Positions 1-9,096 of a stretch of 64,000 bases of DNA are shown one piece after another. Origin of the DNA: Candidatus Nitrosotalea okcheonensis. GTDB lineage: Archaea > Thermoproteota > Nitrososphaeria > Nitrososphaerales > Nitrosopumilaceae. The first letter of the stretch is position 1. The number at the start of each line of letters is the position of its first letter. The stretch lies in contig NZ_LT841358.1 of the NCBI RefSeq assembly GCF_900177045.1, forward strand, positions 955,396 to 1,019,395. The letters run 5' to 3'. The notes below the pieces were generated by a model, which was not told where the DNA came from, did no database searches, and saw only the letters and a program-made list of their open reading frames with translations. The translations under genes and the position numbers were made by a program.

Positions 1-1749
1 GGATGCTGCTATCTGTCCAGTTGAATTACGTAATTCAGTATACATTCCTGTAAGAGTATCACCTGTTGATAGTTGTGTAGATACCGTTAGTTTGTATGTA
101 GAAGATTGTGTAGTAGCCGATGCAGTGTTTGATGGAGGACTGGCTTCGGCTCCATACATAGCAGAGACACGATAAGTATAGGTTGTACTAGGAGACAGTC
201 CAGAATCCAAGTATATTGTAGAACTAGTGCCAGTGTTGGATTTAGTAGACCAAGTGATACCTCCATCAGATGATCTTTCAATCATGTATCCTGTTACCAA
301 GCTGCCACTGTTACTTGGCGCATTCCAATTCAAGCTTATTTGTGATGATGATACTGCACTAGCAGTGAGGCCAGTTGGAGACAATAATGTAGCTGCATTT
401 TGCGTAGTGGCAGATGCAATGTTTGATGGTACACTGGTACCGACAGAATTGATTGCAGATACACGGTAAGCATATGCAGTACTGGGGGACAGTCCGGTAT
501 CAGAATATGTTGTTGATGTAGAGGCAGTGTTGGAAGATATTATTGACCAAGTAGTTCTGTTGTCTTGTGATCTTTCAATCTTGTAACCAGTAATTGCAGA
601 GCCACCATTGTCTGATGGTGCAGTCCAGGACAGATTAATTTGTGAGGAGGAGATGGTAGTAGCAGTAAGACTGGTTGGCGGTTGTGGAGTTGTAGGACCG
701 TTAGGACCTACTATAAATAGTGCAGCGTGTGTGTGGGTTCCGTCTGTTGCCTGTACCTTGTGTGAACCAGCTGTTGCAGTGCTAGGCACTTGGAATGTTG
801 CCGAGAATCCTCCAGTGGAGTTTGATGTTATTGTTGCAAGTGCTGTGCCATCCCATCTTAGTGTGACTGCAGTACTTGGTGAGTAGGCATTATTTGCACC
901 CGTTACTGATACCGTTGTACCTGCAGGTCCTCTGGATGGAGAAAGTACCAGCCCAATATCCCGGTAAATAGCAGTTAGTTGTGTGTCACTTGATATCGAT
1001 ACTGGTCGGGGGTTAGTTGTAGAGCCCGTATCTGCCCAGTGATCAAATATGTATGTTACAAAGTTGCCCATTCCAACTGTATACTGTGCACCATTTTTCA
1101 GGACAAATGTAGCAGGGGAGAAACTGGATGCTGCTATCTGTCCAGTTGAATTACGTAATTCAGTATACATTCCTGTAAGAGTATCTCCGGTGATTAACTG
1201 TGTTGACACTGTCAATGTTGATGTATTAGATTGTGTAGTAGCCGATGCAGTGTTTGATGGAGAAGAAGTCAGCCCACCATCGTACACAGCTGAAACACGA
1301 TAAGTATAGGTTGTACTAGGAGACAGTCCAGAATCCAAGTATATTGTAGAACTAGTGCCAGTGTTGGATTGTATAGTAGACCAAGTAATTCCATTATTTT
1401 GTGATCTTTCAATCATGTATCCCGCTACCAAGCTGCCACTGATACTTGACGCATTCCAATTCAAGCTTATTTGTGACGATGATACTGCACTAGCTGTCAG
1501 ACCAGTAGGAGATGGTAACACAGGAATTACCGGATTATTTGGAATTACAGGAATTGGAACTGGGGTAGGAATAGATGGTACTATGCTTGTAAGTCCAGAA
1601 GTGGATGTAAGAGAGTTTGTAAGTGAACCTAGCTGAGCAGATGCACCCGATGTAAATGCGCTAGATGATGATAATAAAAGAAATCCAAAGAACAGTGCAG
1701 TTATTATCTTTGTTTTGTTATCAATTTTTTTTCCATAATTTTTGCTCAC
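1..1749 (-). CDS. Exported multidomain fibronectin type III surface protein (C-terminus beyond window)
   Basis: An uninterrupted reading frame of at least 583 codons runs off the left edge, so the stop is not seen. I chose GTG at 1747-1749, preceded by AAGGT about 8 nt upstream. A basic n-region (SKNYGKKIDNK) and hydrophobic stretch ending SGASAQ form a signal peptide. After a proline-rich linker there are three fibronectin type III domains (TYTYRVSA and PSNTASATT motifs). Between them lies a module with TLTGMYTELRNSTGQ and FDHWADTG, then an Ig-like segment (SPSRGPAGTTVSVTG). The module plus FN3 unit is repeated, so bases 1-60 and 1126-1185 are nearly identical. The role is probably adhesion or cell-surface structure, inferred from architecture only. 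The closest relative in the window is the hendecad-repeat protein at 31458-33977, which has an alignable signal peptide. Confidence 0.85.
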   Translation of the reverse strand, partial: MSKNYGKKIDNKTKIITALFFGFLLLSSSSAFTSGASAQLGSLTNSLTSTSGLTSIVPSIPTPVPIPVIPNNPVIPVLPSPTGLTASAVSSSQISLNWNASSISGSLVAGYMIERSQNNGITWSTIQSNTGTSSTIYLDSGLSPSTTYTYRVSAVYDGGLTSSPSNTASATTQSNTSTLTVSTQLITGDTLTGMYTELRNSTGQIAASSFSPATFVLKNGAQYTVGMGNFVTYIFDHWADTGSTTNPRPVSISSDTQLTAIYRDIGLVLSPSRGPAGTTVSVTGANNAYSPSTAVTLRWDGTALATITSNSTGGFSATFQVPSTATAGSHKVQATDGTHTHAALFIVGPNGPTTPQPPTSLTATTISSSQINLSWTAPSDNGGSAITGYKIERSQDNRTTWSIISSNTASTSTTYSDTGLSPSTAYAYRVSAINSVGTSVPSNIASATTQNAATLLSPTGLTASAVSSSQISLNWNAPSNSGSLVTGYMIERSSDGGITWSTKSNTGTSSTIYLDSGLSPSTTYTYRVSAMYGAEASPPSNTASATTQSSTYKLTVSTQLSTGDTLTGMYTELRNSTGQIAAS

Positions 1750-1782
1750 AACTATTAACCTTGTTATACTTATTTTTGCAAG

Positions 1783-1816
1783 ATATATACCAGTGAACTA
1801 ATATTTTTCTAGAACA
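1783..1816 (-). promoter_or_regulatory. Promoter of FN3 surface gene: TATA box plus CTAGAACA motif
   Basis: Reading toward the gene, a TATATA element lies at about 1783-1790. A TTCTAGAACA motif (CTAGAACA at 1809-1816 on the plus strand) sits about 20 bp upstream of it. The same arrangement and similar flanks occur upstream of the related gene starting at 33977. Assignment is by inspection only. Confidence 0.4.
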
Positions 1817-2024
1817 TTTTTATGGTTTCAGGGCTGCATAGAAATTATCAACAATAAACAAGAAATTATATACATTCTATGATAGTTGTATGCCAGAACA
1901 TGATTACAGCAATTCCTTTCTTTTATGATATAGCTGTATGATCTGATCTAGGATCCAAATTTTCTCTGCATAACAGAAAATACGGTGATGTTTTTTGTAA
2001 ATATGAACCGATTATGACAAAGAA

Positions 2025-2867
2025 TCACTGTTTGTTCTGAGCAGGCATAGGAGAGACCAGATCTTTTTTACTGTCAGATGAGGATGCTACCAACGATGCT
2101 AGTTTATCAAGATAGGAAGTTAATGAATACCAAGGGTTTGGAAGCGTCTTATCTGTGATGTAGATCAATCCCACATGTTTTGATGCAGATTGGACAAATT
2201 TTTCATCCAGATTATCAACTCCATATGATAATATCGAGAAATTAGATTTTGAATACTTTGTATGCCATCCTGTCAGTAGTTCAATTGAAGGAAGCCCGGA
2301 ATTTTCGTATATTACAATATTATCTACGGTACCAAGGTATGAGGGCGATATGTCCTTGCCAGGATTTCCCACAGTAAAGTTAAGGCCAAGTGATTTTGCA
2401 TAATTGTTCAAGTGTAGATAATAGCCCTCTTTTCCAGGCACATGAGCCATCTCGTCAAAAAATATGCCGTTGACGCCATACCAGTTTTTGTAGACACCAA
2501 TATCAGCAGTGATTTCAGATGAATTTCTAGATCCATAACTTGTGTAAACATATCCAAGTGACGGAATTCCAGCAGATTGGAGTTTTTTTATTCCTAGAAC
2601 ATATGTTGGATCCCAAAATCCAGGGCCGTTGTCAGGATTGACAATGGCAATAATTGTCACTGATGGATGTGCATGCTTTACCTGTATCAGATCATCCCAT
2701 GTAGAATCAGGATGTCTGTAAAGCGGAATCAGTATTCCAGTTTTTGTATCATCCACATTAATTGTAGGCGATGACAGAGCCGCAGTTAAGAATATTACGG
2801 TCAAAAAAACCCCAGAAGACAACCCCAGAATTATTATTTTCCAGTTACCAAATAAATCATGTTTCAA
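2025..2867 (-). CDS. Spherulin-4 family exported protein (predicted TIM-barrel glycosidase-like)
   Basis: This 280-residue protein has an N-terminal membrane or signal segment (residues about 9-31). The rest matches the spherulin-4 (spherulation-specific family 4) pattern: GILIPLYRHP, WDDLI, IIAIVNPDNGPG, GYVYT, a YGVNGIFFDEM acidic strand-end and FTVGNPG. This family is thought to adopt a glycoside-hydrolase-like TIM barrel, and the acidic pair in GIFFDEM is a plausible active site. Its substrate is unknown. It ends the cluster that starts with the small exported protein 18 nt upstream, suggesting co-transcription. A longer paralogue with the same domain lies at 22247-24607. Confidence 0.8.
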   Translation of the reverse strand: MKHDLFGNWKIIILGLSSGVFLTVIFLTAALSSPTINVDDTKTGILIPLYRHPDSTWDDLIQVKHAHPSVTIIAIVNPDNGPGFWDPTYVLGIKKLQSAGIPSLGYVYTSYGSRNSSEITADIGVYKNWYGVNGIFFDEMAHVPGKEGYYLHLNNYAKSLGLNFTVGNPGKDISPSYLGTVDNIVIYENSGLPSIELLTGWHTKYSKSNFSILSYGVDNLDEKFVQSASKHVGLIYITDKTLPNPWYSLTSYLDKLASLVASSSDSKKDLVSPMPAQNKQ

Positions 2868-2885
2868 TTATAGGTTTTAGATACT

Positions 2886-3101
2886 TCATGTAGATGGATT
2901 GACTTGGAACGCATGTAATTTTTCATTAGCATGTTTTAAGATAGGATTATTATGTAGAGCACCTGGATGTGGAAAAAGATTTCCAGGTATTGGGGTTGGG
3001 CCGTTTTTATGAAAGGCAAGCACTGGATTTGAATTTATGATCAATGTTGTAAGTATGATCGCAAAGGCTAGTGCGATAAAAACCATATTGTGTTTTCTCA
3101 T
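2886..3101 (-). CDS. Small exported protein, unknown function
   Basis: A 71-residue protein with a clear signal peptide (hydrophobic residues about 6-28, ending PVLAF). The short mature part contains GPTPIPGNLFPHPG. The PIPGNL motif recurs in the mature N-terminus of the protein at 3324-4481 (PLPIPGNLVPQ), so the two share a short exported segment. It lies 18 nt upstream of the spherulin-4 gene. A CTAGAACATT motif in minus orientation lies at 3156-3165, upstream of its start. Function is not recognised. Confidence 0.6.
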   Translation of the reverse strand: MRKHNMVFIALAFAIILTTLIINSNPVLAFHKNGPTPIPGNLFPHPGALHNNPILKHANEKLHAFQVNPST

Positions 3102-3323
3102 GTTTTAATTTTGTTACTCATTTCTTAATTGGTTTTGCCATGATGGCGTCATAACAATGTTCTAGAAATGTGTTAAAGATTATTCCAGATCACAAACAGG
3201 TTTTTATAAAAATATTCCTTTGACCTTTTATCAATCTTCTCCAAAGGATTCAGAATTTTTTGCTCCAGATTTATTTTATAAATTTTTACATTATATCTGC
3301 ATCAGAATAATATTATGGAAGGC

Positions 3324-4481
3324 TTAGCCTAGAAGATTAAGACCGGATTTCAAATCTACTGAATATACATCACCACCATAGAGGCTTACAGGACTTTTTG
3401 TTGTTGCAAGTTCTATTCCACTAGAAGTGTACACTTGGATGTATGCTTGGAGTGGCATGGGGATGTTTTCTATGTCAAGAGTTGCAGTGCCAGATGAATC
3501 CACAGGGGCAGATGCAACCACTTGACCCGTAGATGACGATGTTGGCTCTACCAGATCCACTCTTGCTGCAAGAGAGGGATTGTTTGTTACTTTTACATTC
3601 ACATCAGATGTGACAAAGAAATTCTTGTACGAACCACTGAGTAGTTGACCCGCATAGTTTGTTTGTGGCTCTAAGAATGTGACTGGTGTGTGAGTCATGC
3701 CCAGATTCAAATTATTATTTTCGTACACTTGTACTCCGTCAAGAATTACCTTGAGATAATTAGTTCCATTTGTTATGATAGTGCAATCCCTTGTTGTTGG
3801 TTCAGTTAGAGTCATAGGCGATGCCCATAATACATTTTCACTAGTAGCTCCAAACGCATTGCCTTGTACTGATGCAACTACCCATTGTGTTCCAACTATG
3901 CTTGTGTTTGAAGTACATACTACATAACTCACATTTGCAGTGCCATTCTGAACATACATTCCATTTTCATACCAATTAGATTTCGACGGTATTGTTTGAT
4001 CCGGAGTTGTAATTACAGAGTGAAATAACATTGCCTTGGTGTCTTGTGTTACAGCGTAATATCCAGCCCAAGTTCCATTAGCCGGTGATTGAACTCCAAT
4101 GTGTAATCCTTGAATATCTTTCCAAAATGTATAAGGTGCCTTTTCTGCTGGCGCATCACCACCATATCGCCAATAACCAGGATTTGTCTGCAGTTGCTGT
4201 TGTGTTTTAGTTTCATTGGTTAGTGAGTCTGATACCACTAGACCAGTTTGTACTTGGTCAACAGAATATGGAGAAAGAGGCAATGATGGTATCGAAACTA
4301 TGCCCAAGTTTGGCAAGGGTAACGGTATACCCAGAGAGCCAGTACCAGCTTGTGGCACAAGGTTTCCCGGTATAGGCAAGGGTGCAGATATCATAGTAGC
4401 ACTTGCAGGACCAATAGTTGTAGATATCGATAGTACAACCAACACCGTGAGTATCCCCAAGATTGACATGAATTTTTTCAT
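3324..4481 (-). CDS. Exported protein with one GGDVYSV-type module
   Basis: A 385-residue protein with a signal peptide (residues about 1-29, ending GPASAT). After a short proline-rich linker comes one roughly 300-residue module that begins with QTGLVVSDSLTNET, continues through YWRYGGDAPAEKA and FWKDIQGLHIGVQ, and closes with LYGGDVYSV. The module occurs twice in the neighbouring protein at 5670-8768, whose C-terminal copy is very similar. The alternating strand pattern suggests a beta-sandwich, perhaps lectin or concanavalin-like, but I do not recognise a named family. Role at the cell surface is inferred. Confidence 0.75.
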   Translation of the reverse strand: MKKFMSILGILTVLVVLSISTTIGPASATMISAPLPIPGNLVPQAGTGSLGIPLPLPNLGIVSIPSLPLSPYSVDQVQTGLVVSDSLTNETKTQQQLQTNPGYWRYGGDAPAEKAPYTFWKDIQGLHIGVQSPANGTWAGYYAVTQDTKAMLFHSVITTPDQTIPSKSNWYENGMYVQNGTANVSYVVCTSNTSIVGTQWVVASVQGNAFGATSENVLWASPMTLTEPTTRDCTIITNGTNYLKVILDGVQVYENNNLNLGMTHTPVTFLEPQTNYAGQLLSGSYKNFFVTSDVNVKVTNNPSLAARVDLVEPTSSSTGQVVASAPVDSSGTATLDIENIPMPLQAYIQVYTSSGIELATTKSPVSLYGGDVYSVDLKSGLNLLG

Positions 4482-4633
4482 TTCTGCCTAGGTATACAAT
4501 TCAACCATTATCTTGCTATGCGTGTAAACTACTAGAAAATGCGAACACATTGGTTTTGTTTAAGAATTTTAACGAAGATTTTTCTATAAAAAAATTACAG
4601 GCCCTTAATATTTATTGATCTGAATTTTAAAAT

Positions 4634-5620
4634 GTGACACAAAAAATGCATGATGTAGAATTTGATATAAAATCAATTTTGTCCAGCCTAAATATTTTCT
4701 ACGAAATGGAGGGAGATGATGAAAGAAGAATAAAAAACATATCTTCCATTACAAGTGCAAAACCAGATGATCTTTCTTTTTGCTCGTATGAAGGTAGCAA
4801 AGCAATTGATCTTATTTCTGAATCAAAAGCTGGAGTTATTTTATGCAAAAAAAGCTTATGCGGTTTAGTGCATCCAAGACAAGGAACACAGCTCATCTTT
4901 CTTGATAAACCAAGATATGTTTTTGTAAACCTAGCCAATAAAATATTTGCAAAACAAAAGAAAATGACTGGAATATCACCTAGTGCAATAATATCCAAAA
5001 CCGTTGTCATAGGAGACAGATGTTACATTGGTGAGTATACCGTAATTGGAGATAATTGTAAAATAGGAAACGATGTCACAATTTATGACAAGGTAACGCT
5101 CGTAAAAGATTGTACCGTGGGCGATAGATGCATAATTCATTCTGGAGTAGTATTAGGTGACGATGGTTTTGCATTTGAGAGAGATGAGAGAGAGCTTCAC
5201 AGGTTCCCGCATTTTGGTCAAGTGTTAATTGGGAATGATGTTGAGATATGCGCCAACAGCCATATTGCTAAAGGATCTCTTTGTGACACAGTAATATGTG
5301 ATGGAACAAAAATTGATTCCCTAGTACATATCTCTCACAATGTTCATGTTGGAAAAAACTGTGAAATCACTGCAGGTGCAGTCATTGGAGGAAGTGCCAA
5401 AATAGGCAATTCTAGTTGGATAGGACTCAATGCTACTTTAAAAGATCAGATCAAAATTGGAGATAATGTTATTGTAGCTTCGGGTGCTTCTGTCATACAT
5501 GATGTACCAAATGGTGATATAGTTGCAGGAGTTCCAGCAAAATCAATAAAAAATAAAATAAATGAAAATTCTGACAAGTTGTTTCTCATGGCAGGACAAA
5601 GCTCTGACAAGAAAGAATGA
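4634..5620 (+). CDS. LpxD-like left-handed beta-helix N-acyltransferase
   Basis: A 328-residue protein with the layout of UDP-3-O-acylglucosamine N-acyltransferase (LpxD). An N-terminal alpha/beta domain (about 1-105) precedes a hexapeptide-repeat left-handed beta helix (about 110-300: IGDRCYIGEYTVIG, IGNDVTIYDKV, IGNSSWIGLNA). The LpxD catalytic His region is present as VHISHNVHVG with His235. The end DIVAGVPAKSIK is typical of hexapeptide transferases. In bacteria LpxD acylates UDP-GlcN for lipid A; archaea make no lipid A, so the substrate here must differ, perhaps a UDP-sugar for surface glycan. The start is GTG at 4634 (an in-frame ATG follows at 4646). It is the only plus-strand gene in the surface-protein island. 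Confidence 0.8.
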   Translation: MTQKMHDVEFDIKSILSSLNIFYEMEGDDERRIKNISSITSAKPDDLSFCSYEGSKAIDLISESKAGVILCKKSLCGLVHPRQGTQLIFLDKPRYVFVNLANKIFAKQKKMTGISPSAIISKTVVIGDRCYIGEYTVIGDNCKIGNDVTIYDKVTLVKDCTVGDRCIIHSGVVLGDDGFAFERDERELHRFPHFGQVLIGNDVEICANSHIAKGSLCDTVICDGTKIDSLVHISHNVHVGKNCEITAGAVIGGSAKIGNSSWIGLNATLKDQIKIGDNVIVASGASVIHDVPNGDIVAGVPAKSIKNKINENSDKLFLMAGQSSDKKE

Positions 5621-5669
5621 AAACCATACTAATACTCCACTAAATTTAGATGATTGACATGATTTTAGA

Positions 5670-8600
5670 TCAATGATTGACAGAATATACATCACCACCA
5701 TAAATGTTTGATGAATCAGATGCGATCATGATATTGCCAGAGTCATATACTTTGATCGTTCCAGACAATGGAAAGTGATATTGTCCAACATCAAGGCGTG
5801 CAATATGATTTACAATCTGACTTGTTGCAAGAATTTTACCTGATGAATCGGTAATATCTACTCTTGCAGCATTTTGCGGTAAGTTATTTACTGTGACATT
5901 TTCGCCTGCTAGTGTATAATAATCCGTAAATGTTCCATTTAGCATTTGTCCTGCATAAGATGACTGGGGTTCAAGAAATACATTAAATGGAGGAGGCATC
6001 TGCAGGTTCATATCAGTACGATCCACTACTTTTACTCCATCAACGTACACCCTTAGGTAATTGTTGCCATTTGTGATGATAGTACAATCTCGGGTGAGTG
6101 GCTGGTTAGGATTAGGATCATACCACAGTCTAGTGAAATTTGTAGCACTGAAAGGATTACCTGTTGCCCAAAATACGGCCCAGACTGTACCAAATGAGCT
6201 TACGTTAGATGAACATGCAACATAGTTTACATTGCTGGTTCCATTAGTCTGCACATATATCCCATTGTTGTAATAGACATTATTTGCAGGTATTGTTTGT
6301 ACAGGAGTTGTAATTATAGAGTGGTAAAGCATCGCTTGTGTGTTTCTTGACAAAGCATAGATCCCTGCCCAGGTTGCATTAGATGGAGCTTGAACTCCAA
6401 TGTGTAATCCTTGTGTATCTTTCCAAAATGTGTAATGTGCCTTTTCTGCTTGCGCATCACCACCATATCGCCAATAGCCAGGATTTGTCTGCAGTTGTTG
6501 CTGTGTTTTAGTTTCATTGGTTAGTGAATCTGATAATAACAGACCAGATTTAATCAATGTTAAAGACTGCGGGTTTGTGGTAATTACAGTACCAGATGCC
6601 TTTATCTCAATTGCAGCATCATCCCAGAGGTCTCCACTTCCGCTTGCAGTCCATCCGCATGTTGTAAGTCCTGCCGATGTCTTTACAGATGAGCTTGATG
6701 CACCAGTTATTGCGCTTGGCATGTTGATATTCCATTGTTGTGTGCACGTTGGAGAACCAAGTGTTACACCGCCATATATTGCTGGCAAGTCTAAAACCCA
6801 GCTGTTTGGATACTGGGTCGTAATGGATATGGTAGGACTGCTGGCAGCAGCATCATAGTTTGTTATATTGGTCGGTATCGGAGTTGTCTGGTCTACTCCG
6901 GAAAATGAATATGCGCCGACTACTACCGAGGTAGAGCCATCCATGGTAACAACAATGTTTCCAGTGCCAGACGGGTTTGTCAGGTACCAAAATCCAGTAT
7001 AATCATTATGAAATGAGCGTACTGCTTTTGTTAACTGTGTTCCACCAAATGTAACAGATGTAACAAATTGGTTGTTTGCAGTCACGCCTACTACAAGCAG
7101 ACGGTTGGTTCCAGTTCCGACATTAACGTTGGAAAGCGTAATCTGGTATGGTAATGAGGATACTGTACCGGATGTTGTCTTGACGCTGTTTAGTATGATA
7201 GATCCTGTCGTTGTACTACTGCTTGTAGTGGCAGACGCAGTGTTAGATGGAGAACCAGTTCCAACAGAATTGATTGCAGATACCCGGTAGGTGTAGGCAG
7301 TGTTTGGAGCAAGTCCTGTGTCAGAGTATGTTGTGGATACAGAAGCAGTATTTGCTACAACAGTAGACCATGTTATACCGCTGTCAGTAGAGCGCTCAAT
7401 CTTGTATCCTGTTATTGCAGAGCCTCCGTTGTTGGAAGGTGCAGTCCAGGACAGATTAATTTGTGATGATGATATTGCACTAGCAGTGAGGTTAGTCGGG
7501 GATTGTGGTACAGAAACCGGAGCATTTTGTGTAGTGGCAGACGCAGTGTTAGATGGAGAACCAGTTCCAACAGAATTGATTGCTGATACCCGGTAGGTGT
7601 AGGCAGTACTAGCTGCAAGACCAGAGTCAGAGTATGTTGTGGATACAGAAGCGGTATTTGCTACAACAGTAGACCATGTTATACCGCTGTCAGTAGAGCG
7701 CTCAATCTTGTATCCTGTTATTGCAGAGCCTCCGTTGTTGGAAGGTGCAGTCCAGGACAGATTAATTTGTGAGGAGGAGATGGTAGTGGCAGTAAGACTG
7801 GTTGGAGATTGTGGTACAGTGAGAGTTCCAGACGAACTAGATACAGAATACACATCACCACCATATATGCTTGCAGGACTTGATGCAATTATGGAATTGT
7901 TTGAATCATATACATCGATAGTACCGGATAGTGGAAACTTGTACATGCCGACATTTAGTATTGCAGTGCCTGCACTTACAGGAGCAGTTGCAAGAACATT
8001 TCCAGCAGTACCAATTACCTTTACCATAGCAGCATTAGAAGGATTGTTGGTAATCTTGATGTTTTCATCTGTTGTAGAATAATAATTAGAATAAATCGCA
8101 TGATCCATTGAACTGGATGACGAGTCTACCTGAACGAATGCATGAAGAGGAGTAGGCATATTCAGGTTCACAGTAGTGCTTGAAAAGACAACATTACCGC
8201 CGATGTAGACCTTGAGATAGTGGTTCCCATCAGTCATGACGGTGCAGTCATCAGTTTGAGGCAGGGAGTTTGCCGGTGGTGCATAAAGAGTAGTCCATGT
8301 AGAGCCAGCATCAGTTGATGATTGAACAGTCCAATAGTATCCAGTATTATCAGCATACGCCTGGCAGCCAACTATACCATTATAATTTGATCCCTCTACA
8401 TACAAACCAGGATTGAACACCCCATCTGGTACCGATGTATATGGAATTGTCAAGGCTGCATGAAAAAGATGTGCGTTTGCGCCAGAAGAGGCTGCATAAT
8501 AGTTAACCCACCGCCCACTGCTTGGAGCCTGTACGCCAAGATGGAGTCCTTGCGAGTCTTCATAGTAATTATATAATGTTGCAGTTCCTCCAAATGTCCA

Positions 8601-8768
8601 TCCTGCAGTGTTTCCAGTTGTGAGCGAATCAGAGGAGACAAGACCTGATTGTATCTTGCTGATAGAATTTGTAGATGCACTGACAGTACTTGTCGGTGCT
8701 ATGGTTCCAATTACGATAACCGACATTACAACCGATAATGTCAACATGATATTATGTGATCTTACCAA
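5670..8768 (-). CDS. Large exported modular surface protein with FN3 domains
   Basis: A 1032-residue protein with signal peptide (about 1-32). Order of parts: a first GGDVYSV-type module (about 35-315, ending IYGGDVYSV); two FN3 domains (about 320-515); a roughly 200-residue module starting SIILNSVKTTSG and ending DDAAIEIKASG; and a second GGDVYSV-type module (about 740-1032). The middle module is shared with the protein at 9097-12846, and stretches of the DNA are almost identical (for example 7084-7205 with 11642-11763 and 12571-12690). This points to recent recombination or conversion. No transmembrane anchor is evident at the C-terminus. A cell-surface role is inferred. Confidence 0.8.
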   Translation of the reverse strand: MVRSHNIMLTLSVVMSVIVIGTIAPTSTVSASTNSISKIQSGLVSSDSLTTGNTAGWTFGGTATLYNYYEDSQGLHLGVQAPSSGRWVNYYAASSGANAHLFHAALTIPYTSVPDGVFNPGLYVEGSNYNGIVGCQAYADNTGYYWTVQSSTDAGSTWTTLYAPPANSLPQTDDCTVMTDGNHYLKVYIGGNVVFSSTTVNLNMPTPLHAFVQVDSSSSSMDHAIYSNYYSTTDENIKITNNPSNAAMVKVIGTAGNVLATAPVSAGTAILNVGMYKFPLSGTIDVYDSNNSIIASSPASIYGGDVYSVSSSSGTLTVPQSPTSLTATTISSSQINLSWTAPSNNGGSAITGYKIERSTDSGITWSTVVANTASVSTTYSDSGLAASTAYTYRVSAINSVGTGSPSNTASATTQNAPVSVPQSPTNLTASAISSSQINLSWTAPSNNGGSAITGYKIERSTDSGITWSTVVANTASVSTTYSDTGLAPNTAYTYRVSAINSVGTGSPSNTASATTSSSTTTGSIILNSVKTTSGTVSSLPYQITLSNVNVGTGTNRLLVVGVTANNQFVTSVTFGGTQLTKAVRSFHNDYTGFWYLTNPSGTGNIVVTMDGSTSVVVGAYSFSGVDQTTPIPTNITNYDAAASSPTISITTQYPNSWVLDLPAIYGGVTLGSPTCTQQWNINMPSAITGASSSSVKTSAGLTTCGWTASGSGDLWDDAAIEIKASGTVITTNPQSLTLIKSGLLLSDSLTNETKTQQQLQTNPGYWRYGGDAQAEKAHYTFWKDTQGLHIGVQAPSNATWAGIYALSRNTQAMLYHSIITTPVQTIPANNVYYNNGIYVQTNGTSNVNYVACSSNVSSFGTVWAVFWATGNPFSATNFTRLWYDPNPNQPLTRDCTIITNGNNYLRVYVDGVKVVDRTDMNLQMPPPFNVFLEPQSSYAGQMLNGTFTDYYTLAGENVTVNNLPQNAARVDITDSSGKILATSQIVNHIARLDVGQYHFPLSGTIKVYDSGNIMIASDSSNIYGGDVYSVNH

Positions 8769-9096
8769 AACTCATTCCCCATGATTTATCATAGTCAATC
8801 TAATATCATGTCATAGAATATTTTTGGCTATGCACAAAATTATAGGTAAAATTAATCGGGATTGAAGTTACGCAATATTACTACAGTTTTCACAAGAGTG
8901 TTTGTAGAATTTATCTTGAACTCATCTAACCATAATTTCTAAAAGCTAAAACCTGTCATCAATTTGTTAAAAAAATCATCAATTGTATTCAGCCATATTT
9001 TTATCGCATCTGTAAGTTTTGCACATATTTTGAAATATAAAAAAATTCAATCAAAAAAATTACAAATTTTCTACAATGCGGATACTGCAGTCTTTC
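8769..9096. other. Intergenic region, no gene seen
   Basis: These 328 bp are strongly AT-rich and contain only short reading frames on either strand. They hold the promoter of the gene at 5670-8768 and the downstream flank of 9097-12846. I see no RNA gene or repeat. Confidence 0.5.
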
